In this document: in pieces, positions 1-6,077 of the stretch
Layout of the letters: each line of letters starts with the position of its first letter
Position numbering within the stretch: position 1 is the first letter of the stretch
NCBI GenBank assembly: GCA_002448395.1
Contig: DJXS01000028.1
Coordinates: 1 to 13,012 of the forward strand
DNA: 13,012 bases
Source of the DNA: Lachnospiraceae bacterium UBA6998
GTDB lineage: Bacteria; Bacillota; Clostridia; Lachnospirales; Lachnospiraceae
Direction of reading: 5' to 3'
Made by a program: the position numbers and the translations under genes
The notes under the pieces: generated by a model
The model's input: the letters and a program-made list of their open reading frames with translations, nothing else
Told to the model about the DNA's origin: nothing
The model's database searches: none

Positions 1-539
1 TCCTCAAAGGCGTAAAGGGCCATGAGAAAATGATCGAGGCCTGCGAGTTCCTGTTAAGCGAGCCCGGCGCTGTGGTGGCAGCGGGACATGACTTTGAAGC
101 GGCTCCTGTGGGAGCTTCCATAGTTGGAACGACCGTGGCTGTGATCGGTGGAGGACTGACCGGATGCGAGATCGCTTATGAGCTGCAGCTGCAGGGCAAA
201 AAGCCGGTGATCGTAGAGATGCTGGATGACCTGATCAGGCAGAAGGGAGTGTGCCTTGCGAACAGTTCCTACCTGCGTGAGTATTTTGCCTGGAAGAAAG
301 TGCCGGTATATCTTGAGACCCGCCTTACAGAGGTGAAGGACGGCGCGATCGTCTGCGAGAACAAAGACGGGGAATCCTTCGAGATCCCCTGCGACAGCGT
401 GATCTCCTGCGCAGGATACCTGCCCGCACCGCTGGGAACCGCCGGGAAGAAGAATGTGCAGATAATCGGCGACTGCCGCAGCGTCGGAAATCTTAGAAGC
501 GTCATCTGGGGCGCATATGAAGCGGCGATGAAAGTGTAA
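1..539 (+). CDS. NADH:flavin oxidoreductase, C-terminal part (old yellow enzyme / 2,4-dienoyl-CoA reductase type), partial
   Basis: The reading frame is open from base 3 and runs off the left edge, so only about the last 178 residues are present; the ATG at 30 is internal, not the start. The visible part is the pyridine-nucleotide-disulphide-type domain that follows the FMN barrel in this family. It shows a Rossmann dinucleotide motif (VAVIGGGLTGCE, near nt 135-170), then a strand ending in VISCAGY, and a C-terminal IGDCRSVGNLRSVIWGAYEA segment (near nt 460-525) typical of the FAD-contacting end of these enzymes. Family members (FadH, BaiCD/BaiH, enoate reductases) reduce activated C=C bonds using FMN, FAD and a 4Fe-4S cluster. 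The substrate-specific barrel is outside the window, so the substrate cannot be called. It lies 35 bases upstream of the next gene on the same strand, so co-transcription is plausible. Confidence 0.85.
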   Translation, partial: LKGVKGHEKMIEACEFLLSEPGAVVAAGHDFEAAPVGASIVGTTVAVIGGGLTGCEIAYELQLQGKKPVIVEMLDDLIRQKGVCLANSSYLREYFAWKKVPVYLETRLTEVKDGAIVCENKDGESFEIPCDSVISCAGYLPAPLGTAGKKNVQIIGDCRSVGNLRSVIWGAYEAAMKV

Positions 540-574
540 AACGGAAAAATGGGGTAAAGTGCAGGAGGTGGGGC

Positions 575-2290
575 ATGTCAGATTACGTCAAACGCCCGGC
601 AAAGCGCATTGATAACAGCGAAGGAAGGGTATTCAGAGGCAGATCGGAGATTATCGATCGCCTGAGGAGCGAATTGTCCGGGGACAGCTGGAGCATTGCG
701 CTGGAGACCTATCCGGGAGTCAATGAAGATAAGATGCGGGAACTTTTGGAAGAACTTCATCCGGACTTGATCGTGTCGACCGGGCAGATCCTGAAGGACG
801 CGGATCAGCTGGAGGTATTGCTGCAGAATATCCTCACCGATGACCGCGTCTTCGGAAAGATGTATTACGGAGAACTCGCCGATTTCATCGACCCCGTCAA
901 GGCTGATTTTTTCCGTGCCAAAATAGCGTCCTGCGGCGGGAAAGTCGCCGTCTGCGGTTTTGGCGCGTCCCTTTTATGTGACAGCGGGCTGTGTATCTAC
1001 GCCGATATGAGCCGTTGGGAGATCCAGCTGCGTTACCGCGCCGGAATGTCCAATTGTTTCTCAGACAATCCGGAGGAAGATATTCTGAAGAAGTTCAAAC
1101 AGGGCTATTTCCTGGAATGGCGTATCGCTGACAAATTAAAAGCGGAATGCATGGACCGGATGGCGTATTTTATCGACGCGAACCGGGACGATGACCTCGT
1201 TATGATCAGCCGGGATCTGTTTGAGGAGGCTCTTATCAAAGAGGCCTCGGAGCCCTTCAGGGTCGTTCCCTATTTTGACCCCGGAGTGTGGGGCGGGCAG
1301 TGGATGAAGAAAGTGTGCGGACTGGATCCGGACAAACCTAATTACGCGTGGAGCTTCGACGGAGTGCCGGAAGAGAACAGCATATGCTTTGATTTCGACG
1401 GAACGATCCTGGAGATGCCTGCCATGAACCTGATTCTCAGGTATCCGGAGAAACTGCTCGGGAGAAAAGTATACGCGCGCTTCGGCGCGGAGTTCCCGAT
1501 CCGTTTTGATTTTCTGGATACAATGGGAGGGCAGAACCTGTCGCTGCAGGTCCACCCGACCACGGAATACATCCACAGGCAGTTCGGAATGGCCTACACC
1601 CAGGACGAGAGCTACTACATTCTGGACGCGGAAGAAGGCGCGTGCGTATACCTGGGCCTGAAGGAAGGCGTAGAGATCGCCGACCTGATCGCGGCGCTGG
1701 AGGAGGCGCAGAAGGGTGGTATGCCTTTTGACGCGGAGAAGTATATCAAAAAGATCCCCGCGAAGAAACACGACCACTTCCTGATCCCGGCGGGTACTAT
1801 TCACTGCTCGGGCAGCGGGGCTATGGTCCTGGAGATCAGCGCGACGCCTTATATATTTACTTTTAAGCTTTGGGACTGGGGGCGCCTGGGACTGGACGGA
1901 AAGCCCAGGCCGATCAATATAGAACGCGGCTCCAAGGTCATTAAGGAGAGGCGGACCGGATGGGTCATGGAGAATCTGGTGAGCCGGTTCAGCGTTGTAG
2001 AGGATAAGGAAAACTACACGCAGGAGCACACAGGTCTTCATGAGCTGGAATTCATCGAGACGAGGCGCTTCACGATACGCGACCACGCAGATGTGGACTG
2101 CCATGAGAGTGTTAACGTGCTGAACCTTGTGGAGGGGACAAGCTGCCTCGTAGAGAGCATCGGCGGGGAGTTCGAGCCTTACGAAGTGCATTACGCGGAG
2201 ACATTTATCGTCCCCGAATCAGTGGGGAAATATCGCCTGAGGGCAGTAAACGGCCCGGTCAAAGTCATGCAGGCTTACGTGAGGAACTAA
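575..2290 (+). CDS. manA: Class I mannose-6-phosphate isomerase with an extra N-terminal domain
   Basis: Predicted cytoplasmic zinc enzyme interconverting mannose-6-phosphate and fructose-6-phosphate. The catalytic cupin part spans about residues 228-571. The zinc ligands expected for the family are visible: Q325 and H327 in SLQVHP, E345 in TQDESYYIL and H410 in IPAGTIHCSGSG. The later WGRLGLDGKPRPINIERG stretch is also typical. At 571 residues it is far longer than the usual 310-390. The first ~225 residues form a separate domain with motifs such as VAVCGFGASLL and YADMSRWEIQLRYR, and no P-loop GxxxxGK[ST]. I recognise this architecture from other anaerobe isomerases but cannot assign the domain a function; it faintly recalls uridine-kinase-like folds. 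The ATG at 575 is set by AGGAGG at 563-568. The MFS gene follows after 66 bases. The gene symbol is by family; a related sugar-phosphate isomerase role is possible. Confidence 0.88.
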   Translation: MSDYVKRPAKRIDNSEGRVFRGRSEIIDRLRSELSGDSWSIALETYPGVNEDKMRELLEELHPDLIVSTGQILKDADQLEVLLQNILTDDRVFGKMYYGELADFIDPVKADFFRAKIASCGGKVAVCGFGASLLCDSGLCIYADMSRWEIQLRYRAGMSNCFSDNPEEDILKKFKQGYFLEWRIADKLKAECMDRMAYFIDANRDDDLVMISRDLFEEALIKEASEPFRVVPYFDPGVWGGQWMKKVCGLDPDKPNYAWSFDGVPEENSICFDFDGTILEMPAMNLILRYPEKLLGRKVYARFGAEFPIRFDFLDTMGGQNLSLQVHPTTEYIHRQFGMAYTQDESYYILDAEEGACVYLGLKEGVEIADLIAALEEAQKGGMPFDAEKYIKKIPAKKHDHFLIPAGTIHCSGSGAMVLEISATPYIFTFKLWDWGRLGLDGKPRPINIERGSKVIKERRTGWVMENLVSRFSVVEDKENYTQEHTGLHELEFIETRRFTIRDHADVDCHESVNVLNLVEGTSCLVESIGGEFEPYEVHYAETFIVPESVGKYRLRAVNGPVKVMQAYVRN

Positions 2291-2299
2291 AAGACAGAA

Positions 2300-2334
2300 G
2301 ACATATGTCCCGTCAAAGGATTTGATGGTACAAT
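2300..2334 (+). promoter_or_regulatory. Candidate promoter/operator region before the MFS gene
   Basis: The short gap between the isomerase and transporter genes holds a perfect 10-bp palindrome GACATATGTC (2300-2309). It is followed directly by an 8-bp hairpin CCGTCAAA-GGA-TTTGATGG (2310-2328, one G-U pair). An extended -10-like TGG-TACAAT (TACAAT at 2329-2334) comes next. No good -35 hexamer is seen 16-18 bases upstream. The arrangement could be a regulated internal promoter, but it could equally be a processing hairpin in a joint transcript. Confidence 0.3.
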
Positions 2335-2356
2335 GTTTCTCAGGGGGTAAACAGCT

Positions 2357-3625
2357 ATGTTTAAAAATCTGACAAAAAAAGAACGCGCCTGGGTACTGTA
2401 TGATGTGGGAAATTCGGCCTTCACGATGCTGGCCTGTTCCCTGATCCCGATCTATTTCAAGGCTCTTGCCATCGGCGACGCGCCGGGACAGATCACAGGT
2501 GATCAGGCAACTGCTTATTATTCCATCGCGATCTCAGTGGTGACCATTGTCGTGGCAATTCTTGGACCGGTCTGCGGAGCATTCGCAGACCACAAGGACC
2601 GGAAGAAGATCTTTTTCCAGACCGCTGTAGCGCTCGGCGTTGCAGGCTGCATCCTGAACGGATTCGCGATGTCCTGGGTCATGTTCATCGTCATATTTGT
2701 CCTGACCAAGATCTTTTATTCCATGTCGCTGACTTTCTATGACTCGATGCTCAACGACATCACGACGGAAGAGCGAATGGACGAAGTTTCTTCCTACGGC
2801 TACGCGTGGGGATACATCGGTTCCTGCATCCCTTTCATAATTGCGATGGTGGCTTATATCCTGGGCGGCGGTCTGAGCGAAGATCTCATGGTGTTTTCGC
2901 CCATGGTCGCCAAGATCATAGGTTTCTCAGTGACCGGTATCTGGTGGCTCATTGTAACGTTACCTCTTCTGAAAGAATACAAGCAGATCAACTACGTGGA
3001 AGCGGAGAGGGGAGAGATATCTGCTGTATTCGGCAAGATCTACGGGACGCTCAGAAAGATCGCTACCCACGACAAGAAGGTGCTTTTCTTCCTGATCGCC
3101 TTCTTCCTCTATATCGACGGCGTAGGCACCATTATCGACAACTGCATCAACATCGGCACGGATCTGGGGCTTCCCACCGTCGGACAGGTCGTGTTCCTTC
3201 TGGCCACGCAGGTCGTTGCTTTTGGAGGATCGCTTGTGTTCGCGCAGCTTTCCAAGAAATTTGACACTGTGCCGCTGATCCTGGCCTGTATCGTCGGATA
3301 TTTCTGTGTATGCCTCTATGCGCTGACGCTGCACACGCTGATCGATTTCGGCATCCTCGCGTTTGGCGTCGGGTGCTTCCAGGGATCGATCCAGTCCCTC
3401 TCCAGAAGTTACTTCTCCAAGATCATTCCCGCGGAGAACTCCGGAGAATATTTCGGCATCTACGATATTTTTGCCAAAGGAGCGTCGTTCCTTGGTTCTG
3501 CGGTAATCGCATGGGTCAAGCTGGCAGGCGGTACGATCAACATAGCAGTCGCGTCTCTGGCTGTATTCTTCGCGCTGGGATTCTTCTTCCTGAGACTTTC
3601 GGATAAGCAGCCCCTGGCAAAATAA
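2357..3625 (+). CDS. MFS transporter, UMF1 / Atg22-like family
   Basis: Integral membrane protein of 422 residues with about 11-12 hydrophobic segments. It is assigned to the UMF1/Atg22-like branch of the major facilitator superfamily by its N-terminal signature KKERAWVLYDVGNSAF, which starts near residue 6, and by the loop after the second or third helix with FADHKDRKK (the MFS loop 2-3 motif). Later segments such as GSIQSLSRSYFSKIIP and EYFGIYDIFAKG near residues 345-375 are also typical of the family. Yeast Atg22 exports amino acids from the vacuole; bacterial members are mostly of unknown substrate, so no substrate is claimed. The start is chosen from the AGGGGG ribosome site at 2342-2347, 9 bases before the ATG. 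It is the last gene of the plus-strand block and is closed by the terminator at 3644-3674. Confidence 0.85.
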   Translation: MFKNLTKKERAWVLYDVGNSAFTMLACSLIPIYFKALAIGDAPGQITGDQATAYYSIAISVVTIVVAILGPVCGAFADHKDRKKIFFQTAVALGVAGCILNGFAMSWVMFIVIFVLTKIFYSMSLTFYDSMLNDITTEERMDEVSSYGYAWGYIGSCIPFIIAMVAYILGGGLSEDLMVFSPMVAKIIGFSVTGIWWLIVTLPLLKEYKQINYVEAERGEISAVFGKIYGTLRKIATHDKKVLFFLIAFFLYIDGVGTIIDNCINIGTDLGLPTVGQVVFLLATQVVAFGGSLVFAQLSKKFDTVPLILACIVGYFCVCLYALTLHTLIDFGILAFGVGCFQGSIQSLSRSYFSKIIPAENSGEYFGIYDIFAKGASFLGSAVIAWVKLAGGTINIAVASLAVFFALGFFFLRLSDKQPLAK

Positions 3626-3643
3626 AAATGAATAAAAAAGAAG

Positions 3644-3674
3644 CAGCAGGTGACTGGTCACCTGCTGTTTTTTT
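3644..3674 (+). terminator. Strong bidirectional rho-independent terminator between convergent genes
   Basis: A perfect 11-bp inverted repeat, CAGCAGGTGAC (3644-3654) and GTCACCTGCTG (3657-3667), is followed by seven T (3668-3674) on the plus strand. It is preceded by an A-rich run (AAAAAAG, ending 3640), which supplies the U-tract when read from the minus strand. It therefore serves the MFS gene and the convergent hydrolase gene. The T-run overlaps the TAA stop codon of the minus-strand hydrolase (3673-3675). Confidence 0.92.
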
Positions 3675-4653
3675 AATGTCCGCTCATCCGGTCGAACTCA
3701 GCTATCACATCGGCAAAATATTGCTTTCTCTCTTTTGACGCCGCGTTGAAGAGCTCATGTTTGGCATTCTCATATCGGATCAGTCTGGCCTGGGGAACCC
3801 TCTTCATGAACTCGCTGAAGCCTGCCGCGTCCACAAGTGTGTCAATCCCTGACTGCATAAGCGTGACCGGGATCTTAATTCTGTGCGCGCGCTTCATAAT
3901 GAGTCCGGTCACATCAACAGCCGCCATCACCCAGCCAAAGGATGGTGCTGAGGTACGATAATGGGAGTCGAAAATACGCTGCCTGAAAAAGTACATGTAG
4001 CGCGCCTTCGAAAGCGTGCTGCTATTGGGAAATTCGGGCTCGGGATCAAAGTGATGCTGTCCAAAGCACAGCTTTTTCTGGCTGCGGGTCATCTTCATGT
4101 AGGTCCGCAAAGCTTCGACCCTGCGGGGAGTCATCTTTCCGGTATGGAGTTTAAGCATAGGAGAAGTGAGGACTGCTCCGCTGAAATACTTTGGCAAGGT
4201 TCCGAGGAAGAGAGCGCCGACAGCGCCTCCCATGGAGTGGGCCAGCAGGAGACGGGGGAGATTCCCGGAAGCGGGTATGACCACCCGGTCCATGAATTCG
4301 CGCAGGTCCTTCACATAGGTGTCAAAGGTGTCGATGTGGACTACATCATATTCGGGAAGCTTGCCGCCGGAATAACCGTGGCAGCGCTGTTCCAGAAAGA
4401 AGACCGTATAGCCTGCCTGCCACAGGTACCAGGCAAACTCGTGGTATTTGCCCCAGAACCCGCAATAGCCGTGCAGCATGACCACGACAGCCTTGGGATG
4501 CGGATGTTCCGCGTAATAGTAGTTGAGCCTGATTCCGTCCCGAGTGGTGATTTTCCCGTTCTTTACATGCTGTTCCCGCCAGAGCCGGTTTTGAGACTCC
4601 ATTACGGGAATATAATCCTTTTCTCCAAGGAAATGAATCTTGCGTTCAGTCAT
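3673..4653 (-). CDS. Serine alpha/beta hydrolase, lysophospholipase / monoacylglycerol lipase type
   Basis: Predicted cytoplasmic alpha/beta hydrolase of 326 residues that cleaves an ester bond, most likely in lysophospholipid or monoacylglycerol. The core begins near residue 54 (AVVVMLHGYCG, with HGY helping form the oxyanion hole). The nucleophile S140 lies in AHSMGG, the candidate acid D271 in SGIDTLVD and the catalytic H299 in AKHELFN; the order and spacing fit the Hydrolase_4/PldB-like group. No signal peptide or membrane segment is evident. The gene starts inside the end of the phosphodiesterase gene: its ATG and that gene's TGA share the four bases ATGA (4650-4653), implying translational coupling. 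A GAGG ribosome site lies 7 bases upstream (4661-4664). The context favours a lipid-degradation role over other esterase roles, but substrate choice is inference. Confidence 0.85.
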   Translation of the reverse strand: MTERKIHFLGEKDYIPVMESQNRLWREQHVKNGKITTRDGIRLNYYYAEHPHPKAVVVMLHGYCGFWGKYHEFAWYLWQAGYTVFFLEQRCHGYSGGKLPEYDVVHIDTFDTYVKDLREFMDRVVIPASGNLPRLLLAHSMGGAVGALFLGTLPKYFSGAVLTSPMLKLHTGKMTPRRVEALRTYMKMTRSQKKLCFGQHHFDPEPEFPNSSTLSKARYMYFFRQRIFDSHYRTSAPSFGWVMAAVDVTGLIMKRAHRIKIPVTLMQSGIDTLVDAAGFSEFMKRVPQARLIRYENAKHELFNAASKERKQYFADVIAEFDRMSGH

Positions 4654-5396
4654 GATTCTGCCTCGTACAGTTCTCTCGCTTTTGCCGGATAATTAGTGAT
4701 GACCGCATTTACGCCATACTCCCTGCAGGCCCGAAGTTCGGCAGCGGAGTTGACAGTCCAGACATTGACGTCGAGACCGTATTTGCGGCAGTCCTCCATG
4801 AAATCAGGATACTGGAGGTTGTAGAATGCCGGGTGCAGGGCGTCTGCGCCCAGACGGTGTCCGTAACCGGGCATGTCGATGGGACCGTCTCCGTAGAGAA
4901 GGCCTGTCTTCGCACTGGAGTCGAGTTCCTTGATCCTGCGAACTGTATAGTGATTGAAGGAGGAGTAGATGACCCGGTCTTCCCAGTGCTTGCGCTTTGT
5001 CAGTTCCAGGATCTTCTCCTCGATCTTCTCGTAGAAGACGATGCCTGTCTTGATCTCAATGTTGATCAGCAGCCCGGTGGGCTCAAGAAGATCAAAAACT
5101 TCTTCCATTGTCGGGATCTGTACACCCTCATAAGCGGTGTTTCCGTTTCTGAAATCCAGCCTGCGGAGCTCGTCAAAAGTAAAGTCTTTGAGCCAGCCTT
5201 TGCCGCTGCTGGTGCGGTCGATGGTCTCGTCGTGGCAGACAACGATCACGCCGTCCTTGGTCATCTGGATATCCAGTTCGACCCCGTCGGCGCCCATGTC
5301 AGCTGCCATCTTAAAGGCGGGCAGTGTATTTTCGGGAGCGTACCCGCTGGCACCCCGATGCCCCCAGATCAGGGGATATTTTGATGTATTATTCAT
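4650..5396 (-). CDS. Glycerophosphodiester phosphodiesterase (cytoplasmic, UgpQ-like)
   Basis: Hydrolyses glycerophosphodiesters to sn-glycerol-3-phosphate plus an alcohol, using a divalent metal. The 248 residues show the full GDPD signature on a TIM-barrel scaffold. HRGASGYAPENT has catalytic H13 and R14, GVELDIQMTKDG has metal ligands E40 and D42, and CHDETIDRT has H55. NIEIK has E114 and K116, and NVWTVN lies near the C-terminus. There is no signal peptide, so the enzyme is predicted to be cytoplasmic, unlike periplasmic GlpQ. The start is supported by GGAAAGG at 5404-5410, 7 bases before the ATG. It is first in a two-gene operon with the overlapping hydrolase gene, which suggests both act on phospholipid breakdown products. 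Length and motifs match the family with nothing missing. Confidence 0.93.
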   Translation of the reverse strand: MNNTSKYPLIWGHRGASGYAPENTLPAFKMAADMGADGVELDIQMTKDGVIVVCHDETIDRTSSGKGWLKDFTFDELRRLDFRNGNTAYEGVQIPTMEEVFDLLEPTGLLINIEIKTGIVFYEKIEEKILELTKRKHWEDRVIYSSFNHYTVRRIKELDSSAKTGLLYGDGPIDMPGYGHRLGADALHPAFYNLQYPDFMEDCRKYGLDVNVWTVNSAAELRACREYGVNAVITNYPAKARELYEAES

Positions 5397-5439
5397 AAGT
5401 ATGCCTTTCCAAGTTGTGAGCAGTAAGTGTTATATAAAT

Positions 5440-5467
5440 ACTTTACTTCTTTTCGGGGATGAGTCAA
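5440..5467 (-). promoter_or_regulatory. Candidate promoter for the phosphodiesterase/hydrolase operon
   Basis: Read on the minus strand: TTGACT (5467-5462), a 16-base spacer, then TAAAGT (5445-5440). The -35 matches five of six and the -10 four of six consensus positions. An alternative AT-rich -10 (TATAAC, 5434-5429) lies further downstream but has no suitably spaced -35. The position, about 45 bases before the start codon of the minus-strand operon, is sensible. Confidence 0.35.
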
Positions 5468-5542
5468 GGCGGGCAGGGAATGCATTGCCATGTCTGTAAG
5501 AAAATCAGTAAAATTGCGTTCTGTTATTATGACAGGCAAAGA

Positions 5543-5582
5543 GAACATGCGATCCGCAGGCAGCGGATCAGAGAATATGTTC
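5543..5582. repeat. Interrupted inverted repeat in the divergent intergenic region
   Basis: Outer arms GAACAT (5543-5548) and ATGTTC (5577-5582) enclose inner arms GATCCGC (5551-5557) and GCGGATC (5563-5569) around a five-base loop AGGCA. Both pairs are perfect. It lies between the candidate minus-strand promoter (5440-5467) and the candidate plus-strand promoter (5585-5614). No U-tract follows, so it does not look like a terminator. It could be a protein-binding site shared by both promoters or a structured RNA segment. Confidence 0.4.
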
Positions 5583-5584
5583 AC

Positions 5585-5614
5585 TTTACACAAGTTATCC
5601 CTGCGTGCTACACT
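5585..5614 (+). promoter_or_regulatory. Candidate promoter for the GlsB/YeaQ-like gene
   Basis: TTTACA (5585-5590), an 18-base spacer, then TACACT (5609-5614) preceded by TGC, giving an extended -10 element. This is the best promoter match in the intergenic region on the plus strand and would give a leader of roughly 35 bases before the ATG at 5657. A stress sigma factor cannot be excluded. Confidence 0.4.
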
Positions 5615-5656
5615 GTGTGTGGCGCTGAGGACAGCGAATTAAAAGGAGGATTTAAA

Positions 5657-5890
5657 ATGAATATCATTATTGGAATTATTGTCGGCGGAATTGCAGGCTG
5701 GCTTGCAGGACAGATCATGGGAAGCAGATTCTCCGTGCTGGGCAATGTCATCATCGGCGTTGTCGGCGGTTTTGTAGGAAGTACAGTCTTAAGACTCGTA
5801 GGAATCTACAGTTACGGCATGATCGGCAACATCATTGTTGCGGTGATCGGCGCATGCATCTGCATTGCCGTAATGAGAATGCTCAAGTAA
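5657..5890 (+). CDS. GlsB/YeaQ/YmgE-family small stress-response membrane protein
   Basis: A 77-residue, very hydrophobic, glycine-rich protein with three predicted membrane helices, at about residues 2-21, 27-49 and 54-75. The Gly-zipper-like patterns IIVGGIAGWLAGQIMG and NVIIGVVGGFVGS are typical of the transglycosylase-associated/GlsB/YeaQ family. Family members are linked to envelope or general stress responses in several bacteria; their molecular role is not established. The ATG at 5657 is chosen over the in-frame ATG at 5459. It has an excellent AAAGGAGG site just upstream, and the 66 codons before it carry no family-like sequence and cross the candidate promoter. It appears monocistronic, with a terminator at 5961-6000. 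Confidence 0.88.
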   Translation: MNIIIGIIVGGIAGWLAGQIMGSRFSVLGNVIIGVVGGFVGSTVLRLVGIYSYGMIGNIIVAVIGACICIAVMRMLK

Positions 5891-5960
5891 TGAAGCGGGT
5901 CCTGCGCAGTATTTTGACACAGCCAAACTGAGCGGAAAGAGTTTAACAGAAGAGTTGTGA

Positions 5961-6000
5961 TGAGTCAGGCGGAATAGTCCACCTGGCTCAATTTACTTTT
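5961..6000 (+). terminator. Rho-independent terminator after the GlsB/YeaQ-like gene
   Basis: The stem TGAGTCAGGCGG (5961-5972) pairs with CCACCTGGCTCA (5979-5990), with one G-U pair and one C-A mismatch, around the loop AATAGT. It is followed by ATTTACTTTT, a somewhat interrupted T-tract. It lies about 70 bases past the stop codon. Confidence 0.7.
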
Positions 6001-6020
6001 TGGGGATAATAGTACATAAT
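5992..6020 (+). promoter_or_regulatory. Candidate lacZ promoter
   Basis: TTTACT (5992-5997), a 17-base spacer and CATAAT (6015-6020). The -10 matches five of six and the -35 four of six consensus positions. It starts inside the T-tract of the preceding terminator and would give a leader of about 50 bases that contains the palindrome at 6047-6066. Confidence 0.35.
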
Positions 6021-6046
6021 AATTGCAGCATTGCGCAGACGACGTT

Positions 6047-6066
6047 TACAGTCTGATCACACTGTA
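6047..6066. promoter_or_regulatory. Near-perfect 20-bp palindrome before lacZ, candidate operator
   Basis: TACAGT-C-TGATCA-C-ACTGTA reads the same on both strands except for the two single C positions flanking the central TGATCA, so 18 of 20 positions are symmetric. It sits directly upstream of the AGGGGG ribosome site (6068-6073) and downstream of the candidate lacZ promoter, the usual place for a repressor site. It lacks the central CG of typical LacI-family or catabolite-response sites. It could also fold as a short RNA hairpin beside the ribosome site. Confidence 0.5.
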
Positions 6067-6077
6067 CAGGGGGTACT

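Noticed and set aside
1136..2191. 351-codon open frame on the minus strand inside the isomerase gene
   Set aside because: It is antisense to a gene with intact catalytic motifs, has no recognisable domain and no ribosome site, and is expected from codon bias in GC-rich coding DNA.
5393..5593. 66-codon minus-strand open frame overlapping the phosphodiesterase start
   Set aside because: It covers the promoter and ribosome site of the phosphodiesterase gene and resembles no known small protein.
5459..5656. In-frame 66-codon upstream extension of the GlsB/YeaQ-like gene
   Set aside because: It lacks a ribosome site and family-like sequence, and it crosses the candidate promoter and inverted repeat, while the ATG at 5657 has a strong AAAGGAGG site and gives the normal family length.
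5914..5919. Perfect TTGACA after the GlsB/YeaQ-like gene
   Set aside because: No acceptable -10 hexamer lies 16-18 bases downstream, and the terminator at 5961 would stop any transcript before lacZ.
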